From assembly GCA_023394415.1 (NCBI GenBank), contig JAEXAR010000009.1, positions 100,027 through 164,026 of the forward strand: a stretch of DNA of 64,000 nt, written 5' to 3'. The notes beneath the pieces were generated by a model. The model saw only the letters and a program-made list of their open reading frames with translations. It had not been told where the DNA came from and did no database searches. Below are positions 60,589-64,000 of the stretch, piece by piece. How positions within the stretch are numbered: the first letter of the stretch is position 1; every line of letters starts with the position of its first letter. The stretch is from Bacteroidota bacterium (GTDB lineage: Bacteria > Bacteroidota > Bacteroidia > Flavobacteriales > Weeksellaceae). The translations under genes were made by a program, and so were the position numbers.

Positions 60589-60919
60589 ATTTGTATTTCT
60601 GGTTCTGCCTTTCACGTTTTGCTCGGAGTTCCTGAAGAATTTTTTGTTGCTCAGGTGTGTAAATTCTGTCGGTTTCTTTTTCGTTTTTTTCGTGAAGCCT
60701 ATCTATTTGCTTTTTGTGCCGAGAATTCAATTGATCCGTTTGCTGTTGTTGCTTTGCTTTCAATTCTGCTAAATCTTTATTGAATTTCTTATGAATTGCA
60801 ATGTTTTTCTCTTTCTGTTCCGGGGTCATTTTAAGTTTCCCAATTCCTTCCTTATTATCTTGCTGCGATAAGGCAAAGCCTGAGGAAAATATCAATACAA
60901 TTAAAAATAGGTTTTTCAT
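60587..60919 (-). CDS. Periplasmic Lys/Glu/Gln-rich hypothetical protein
   Basis: A 110-residue exported protein: signal peptide NLFLIVLIFSSGFALSQ, then an almost wholly charged helical stretch (ELKAKQQQQTDQLNSRHKKQIDRLHEKNEKE) with the motif TPEQQKILQELR. It resembles Spy/CpxP-like helical chaperone fragments (LTPEQ motifs), but the family is not certain. It lies 2 nt after the alpha/beta-hydrolase gene and is likely in its operon. Confidence 0.65.
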   Translation of the reverse strand: MKNLFLIVLIFSSGFALSQQDNKEGIGKLKMTPEQKEKNIAIHKKFNKDLAELKAKQQQQTDQLNSRHKKQIDRLHEKNEKETDRIYTPEQQKILQELRAKRERQNQKYK

Positions 60920-60921
60920 AT

Positions 60922-61758
60922 TTAAATGTTTGTTTTTAAAAACTGAATTATTTCGTCTGTTGCTAACGCCAAATCCTTCGGCATCTCATCAGATTCCCAA
61001 GGTTCTTTGGCACCAAAAACGTGATTGGCATTCTCTAGAATCACAAGTTCTGAGGTTTTACACCATTCATTTAATAAGTAGGCTTCTTTATCTCTTACAG
61101 CTTCATCATTGGTACCTTGCACGATGAGAAAAGGTTTTTCTAAATGTTGTGTTGCGTACTGTATATTAAAACGCTCTTCATTACTTTTATAATCTTCAAA
61201 AAACTGAAAATAATGTGGCATTTGCTGCTTAGTACGAGCATTTTCGGTGTACATTACTCCATCTTTTTCCCAAGCTTCCAAACGTTCACCTGAAGGAAAG
61301 CGATACCCAAAATGACTTACACCTGCTAGATTTACCAATACTTTTACTCTTTCATCTTCATACGACTGAATAGTAGAAATACCACCACCTCTACTGTGTC
61401 CAATAATTGCAACCCTTTCTGCATCAACCTCGTTTTTCGCGATAAAAAACGAAACTAATGCTTTATAATCTGACAATTCTTTCGTAAAATTATTATGGCC
61501 AAAAGCTTCTAAATCGCCAAAGGTAGATGGGTTTTCTATTGTTGTTCCATTATGTGAAAAATTGAATTTCACAAAGTAAAATCCGGCTTCTGCAATTTTT
61601 TTAGCCATCAAATCCCAAGCTCCCCAATCTTTGTAGCCCTTGTAACCATGTGCAAAAACAACCAAAGGCAATTTGTAGGATGTTTCTTGGTAATAAGCAT
61701 CTGCTAAAAAGGTGCGTGTTTCAGGATTCTGAATTTGGATATTCTTTACTATCCTCAT
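60922..61758 (-). CDS. Alpha/beta-hydrolase
   Basis: A 278-residue cytoplasmic hydrolase. VFAHGYKGYKDWG forms the oxyanion region, GHSRGGGIS carries the nucleophilic serine, VQGTNDEAV the likely acid and NANHVFG the histidine, the order of the dienelactone-hydrolase/acyl-peptide-hydrolase-like clan. No signal peptide is present. The substrate is unknown. It precedes the small exported protein by 2 nt. Confidence 0.85.
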   Translation of the reverse strand: MRIVKNIQIQNPETRTFLADAYYQETSYKLPLVVFAHGYKGYKDWGAWDLMAKKIAEAGFYFVKFNFSHNGTTIENPSTFGDLEAFGHNNFTKELSDYKALVSFFIAKNEVDAERVAIIGHSRGGGISTIQSYEDERVKVLVNLAGVSHFGYRFPSGERLEAWEKDGVMYTENARTKQQMPHYFQFFEDYKSNEERFNIQYATQHLEKPFLIVQGTNDEAVRDKEAYLLNEWCKTSELVILENANHVFGAKEPWESDEMPKDLALATDEIIQFLKTNI

Positions 61759-61890
61759 TTTTTTCTTTTAATAGTGCTAAATTAAGGTTTTGAAAATAGA
61801 GAAAAATTCCATAATTATAAATAGGTGTTTTATAATTTGAAGATTTCTTTTTTTTGGTATGAAATTCTCTAAAGTCATGAAAAATAAATT

Positions 61891-63552
61891 ATGGAACTTA
61901 AATATTTCGATAACTATGCGAAATTCTTTTCATTTATCCTAAAGTACTACAATAGTGATGTGATGAAGACTGCTTCAAATTCCTTAAACCCATTGGAAAC
62001 CACATCAAAAAACTCTGAAGATTACAACCAAAAACCAGAAGAATTGGTTGAAGATTTAAAGAAAATGGGTCCAACTTATGTTAAACTAGGCCAACTTCTT
62101 TCTACCAGACCAGATTTGCTACCGGACAATTATTTACAGGCTCTGGCTAATCTTCAGGATGACGTAGAAACTATACCTTATGAAGAGGTGGAACAAATTT
62201 TCGAACAAGAAATTGGCGTTAAAATAAAGAATGCGTTTGGCTTGTTTGATATTGCTCCTTTAGCTAGTGCATCTATCGGACAAGTGCACCGTGCTGTTTT
62301 GCCTTCTGGAAGAATGGTGGTAGTTAAAATTCAGAGACCGGGCGTAAGAAAGAAATTTATTGATGATTTAGATTCTTTAAAAAGCTTAGCAGATTTTGCT
62401 GTAAAAAATTCGAAAGAGGCCAGAAAATACGCTTTGAATGATGTGATTGAAGAATTGAGATTTATTCTACTTAATGAATTAGATTACAACAAAGAATTTC
62501 AGAATTTAATTACCATCAGAGAGAATCTGAAAAACTATCAACATATTGTCATTCCTGAACCAATAAAGGAATATTCTTCAGGAAGGGTGCTAACCATGGA
62601 TTTTGTAGATGGCAAAAAAATAACGTCCATTGGTAAACTGAAACAAATTGAAACCGATTTCACACCACTCATTGATGATTTGGTAGAAGCCTATATGCAA
62701 CAAATTATTGTAGATGGCTTCGCTCACGCTGATCCTCATCCAGGAAATATTCATCTGACGAAAAATGATCAAATTGCTTTGATGGATTTAGGAATGGTAG
62801 CGAAATTCAGCCCAAAACTTCAGGAGAAAATTATGATGCTTTTGGTAGGAATGAGCAAAAGAGATGGTGATGCCATTACTGATGCTCTTTTAGAAATGAG
62901 CGAATACCATCCTAAAGAAGTAAACCTTGACAATTTCAGAAAAAACATCAACCGCTTGGTAATGGATAGCACGAGCAATAATGCAGAAGACATGGAAACC
63001 GGAAGGGTTCTCATCCAAATGAACCGCGTTGCAGCTGATGAAGGTATAAAACTAGCCGTAGAACTGAATATTTTAGGAAAAATATTTCTAAACATGGACC
63101 AGATTGTTGCCGTATTAACACCAAAATACGACTTACAAAAAGCCATAAAGAAATTTATGGAAAAAATGGTCAATCGGAAGTTTCAACAGGAACTAAAACC
63201 TGAAAATATCTACGGTGTTTTGCTTGATAACAAAAAACTCGCAGAAAATCTACCCGGAAGACTGAATAAAATTACAGAAAATCTAGCTTCAAATCAATTT
63301 GAATTGAAAGTGAATGCTTTGGATGAAGATCGTTTAACCGATGGTTTCCAAAAAATAGCCAACAGAATAACATCCGGATTAATAATCGCAGCTATGATTA
63401 TTGGCGCTGCCCTTTTAATGAGAATTCCATCCACTTATTCGATCATGGGTTACGGCATTTTGCCTTTTGTGTTTTTTATGATTGCAATAAGTCTCGGACT
63501 GTATTTGGTGTACAATATCATGTTCAAAGACGAAACCTACAAAAAAAGGTAG
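61891..63552 (+). CDS. UbiB/AarF-family atypical kinase
   Basis: A 553-residue ABC1/UbiB protein. These have a protein-kinase-like fold, an Ala-rich loop in place of the Gly-rich loop and a KxGQ extension, and support isoprenoid quinone (here menaquinone-type) metabolism. Visible: KLGQ (65-68), ASIGQVHRAVLPSG with the following VVVKIQRPG lysine, HADPHPGN (catalytic loop) and LMDLGM (DFG equivalent). Two C-terminal membrane helices end the protein (IIAAMIIGAALLMRI and ILPFVFFMIAISLGLYLVY). Its role in quinone synthesis is by family, no ubi or men genes are near. Confidence 0.9.
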   Translation: MELKYFDNYAKFFSFILKYYNSDVMKTASNSLNPLETTSKNSEDYNQKPEELVEDLKKMGPTYVKLGQLLSTRPDLLPDNYLQALANLQDDVETIPYEEVEQIFEQEIGVKIKNAFGLFDIAPLASASIGQVHRAVLPSGRMVVVKIQRPGVRKKFIDDLDSLKSLADFAVKNSKEARKYALNDVIEELRFILLNELDYNKEFQNLITIRENLKNYQHIVIPEPIKEYSSGRVLTMDFVDGKKITSIGKLKQIETDFTPLIDDLVEAYMQQIIVDGFAHADPHPGNIHLTKNDQIALMDLGMVAKFSPKLQEKIMMLLVGMSKRDGDAITDALLEMSEYHPKEVNLDNFRKNINRLVMDSTSNNAEDMETGRVLIQMNRVAADEGIKLAVELNILGKIFLNMDQIVAVLTPKYDLQKAIKKFMEKMVNRKFQQELKPENIYGVLLDNKKLAENLPGRLNKITENLASNQFELKVNALDEDRLTDGFQKIANRITSGLIIAAMIIGAALLMRIPSTYSIMGYGILPFVFFMIAISLGLYLVYNIMFKDETYKKR

Positions 63553-63562
63553 CAAACGCTTT

Positions 63563-63717
63563 GCGTGAGTGATGGTAGTGGAAATCCTTTTTTGTCGCGG
63601 CAGCTTTGCTGCTGCGACAAAAAAGATTGTAACGGACGTAACGACCTGAAGGAGCGAACGGTTTTCGGGCGGCAGCTTCGCTGCCGCCCGAAAATAGTGA
63701 GTAACTGAAGGACACGC
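63563..63717. repeat. Structured intergenic repeat, copy 2 (double hairpin)
   Basis: Outer arms GCGTG (63563-63567) and CACGC (63713-63717) enclose GATGGTAGTGGAAATCC, hairpin 1 (arms CTTTTTTGTCGCGGCAGC-like, 63588-63625), a single-stranded stretch with GTAACGGACGTAACGACC and TGAAGGAGCGAACGG, hairpin 2 (perfect 15-bp arms TTTTCGGGCGGCAGC, 63662-63694) and AGTGAGTAACTGAAGGA. It shares its 5' core with the element at 10679-10757. Confidence 0.65.
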
Positions 63718-63730
63718 CCCCATAAATATA

Positions 63731-63756
63731 AAAATCACCCAAAATTGGGTGATTTT
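63731..63756 (+). terminator. Terminator-like hairpin before the insertion sequence
   Basis: Perfect 12-bp arms AAAATCACCCAA and TTGGGTGATTTT with a 2-nt centre. Confidence 0.7.
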
Positions 63757-63766
63757 CTGTATTTTA

Positions 63767-64000
63767 GGTAGCCTCCCACAAACTGTGTAAGTTGAAAAGT
63801 TATTCTGAAAAATTTTGAGCCCTCAAAGCTCAAAAAATTTTTCGGAAACCTAACGAAGTGGTTCGGCGTAGCCAAATAACTTTTTACTATTTTTAAACCT
63901 ACATAGTTATGATCGACAAAGAAGAATTATTAAACAGCAAGGATTTCTACAAGTCCTTTAAGAGCGGAGAGGATTTGACATCCTTCTTCAAAGAAATGCA
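63767..64000 (+). mobile_element. IS256-family insertion sequence, left end
   Basis: A likely terminal inverted repeat begins near 63767 with GGTAGCCTCCCACAAACTG followed by TGTAAGTTG. The roughly 140-nt leader contains a hairpin (TTTTGAGC/GCTCAAAA, about 63816-63838) inside a second pair (AAAGTTATT ... AATAACTTT). The transposase gene starts at 63909 and runs off the window, so the right end and any target duplication are not visible. The exact left boundary is uncertain by a few bases. Confidence 0.65.
63909..64000 (+). CDS. IS256-family (mutator-type) transposase, N-terminus
   Basis: Only 30 residues are present, IDKEELLNSKDFYKSF and then KSGEDLTSFFKEM. This start (KEELL..KDF.KSFK.GEDL.SF.KEM) is what I recall from IS256-type transposases of Bacteroidota; the DDE catalytic domain lies beyond the window. 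The family call rests on this short match together with the terminal-repeat-like sequence upstream. Confidence 0.65.
   Translation, partial: MIDKEELLNSKDFYKSFKSGEDLTSFFKEM

Noticed and set aside
63415..63742. Reverse-strand frames of 72-107 codons across the structured repeat
   Set aside because: They run through perfect hairpins and the end of the kinase gene and have no family-like sequence.
1..64000. CRISPR array, prophage or integrative element modules
   Set aside because: No regularly spaced direct repeats, no cas, integrase, portal or conjugation genes; the only clear mobile element is the IS at the right edge.

Overview
The window reads as a chromosomal segment of a low-G+C Bacteroidota bacterium, most likely a flavobacterium of the Weeksellaceae (Chryseobacterium-like). 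This genus-level call is inferred from protein character and is not proven by a marker gene. Support comes from AT-rich DNA, promoters with a TAnnTTTG -7 element instead of sigma70 -10 boxes, almost no Shine-Dalgarno sequences, an S8 protease with a type IX secretion C-terminal signal, an S46 dipeptidyl-peptidase, a giant thioester-less alpha-2-macroglobulin, a GldA-like ATPase and a DnaQ-DnaE fusion polymerase. There is no rRNA, no CRISPR array and no prophage; one tRNA (Arg, ACG) is present.

Layout. 1-8.5 kb: DUF1599 gene and folP (divergent), two small hypotheticals, dnaG, clpP, a lipoprotein esterase, and the grpE-dnaJ operon. 8.5-17.9 kb: a broken outer-membrane protein gene, mntH with a clear metal-repressor operator, a DUF937/OmpA envelope protein, proS, a Gly/Tyr-rich lipoprotein, a FadL-like porin, a ZIP transporter and a methyltransferase. 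18-29.3 kb: an rlmL-type RNA methyltransferase, a Na/Pi symporter homologue, a family-2 glycosyltransferase, a decayed SRPBCC gene, DUF1569 and secreted hypotheticals, and the 1.98 kDa-residue-scale (about 1,981 aa) alpha-2-macroglobulin. 29.4-36.6 kb: a UbiA-like membrane protein, a toxin-antitoxin pair overlapping recF, a four-helix-bundle gene set between inverted repeats, dciA, a Gcr-type membrane protein, mtgA, a siderophore/cobalamin-type binding lipoprotein and tRNA-Arg. 36.7-49.2 kb: a GldA-like ATPase, a tetR-tolC-adaptor-RND efflux operon, and dnaE. 49.3-64 kb: the type IX-secreted protease, a fused alpha/beta 2-oxoacid dehydrogenase E1, gene remnants and a possible small RNA, ligA, small hypotheticals, an S46 peptidase, an alpha/beta hydrolase, a UbiB-family kinase, a structured repeat and the left end of an IS256-type insertion sequence.

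Several DNA-maintenance genes (dnaG, dnaE, recF, dciA, ligA) lie here but not as one operon. Themes worth attention: (i) at least five genes have the -7 promoter element only 4-6 nt before the ATG, predicting leaderless mRNAs; (ii) two universal proteins, DnaG and DnaJ, have lost zinc ligands; (iii) dispersed intergenic repeat families are abundant, one copy being translated inside the macroglobulin gene and another bracketing the four-helix-bundle gene; (iv) four genes are in decay, two by single in-frame stop codons.
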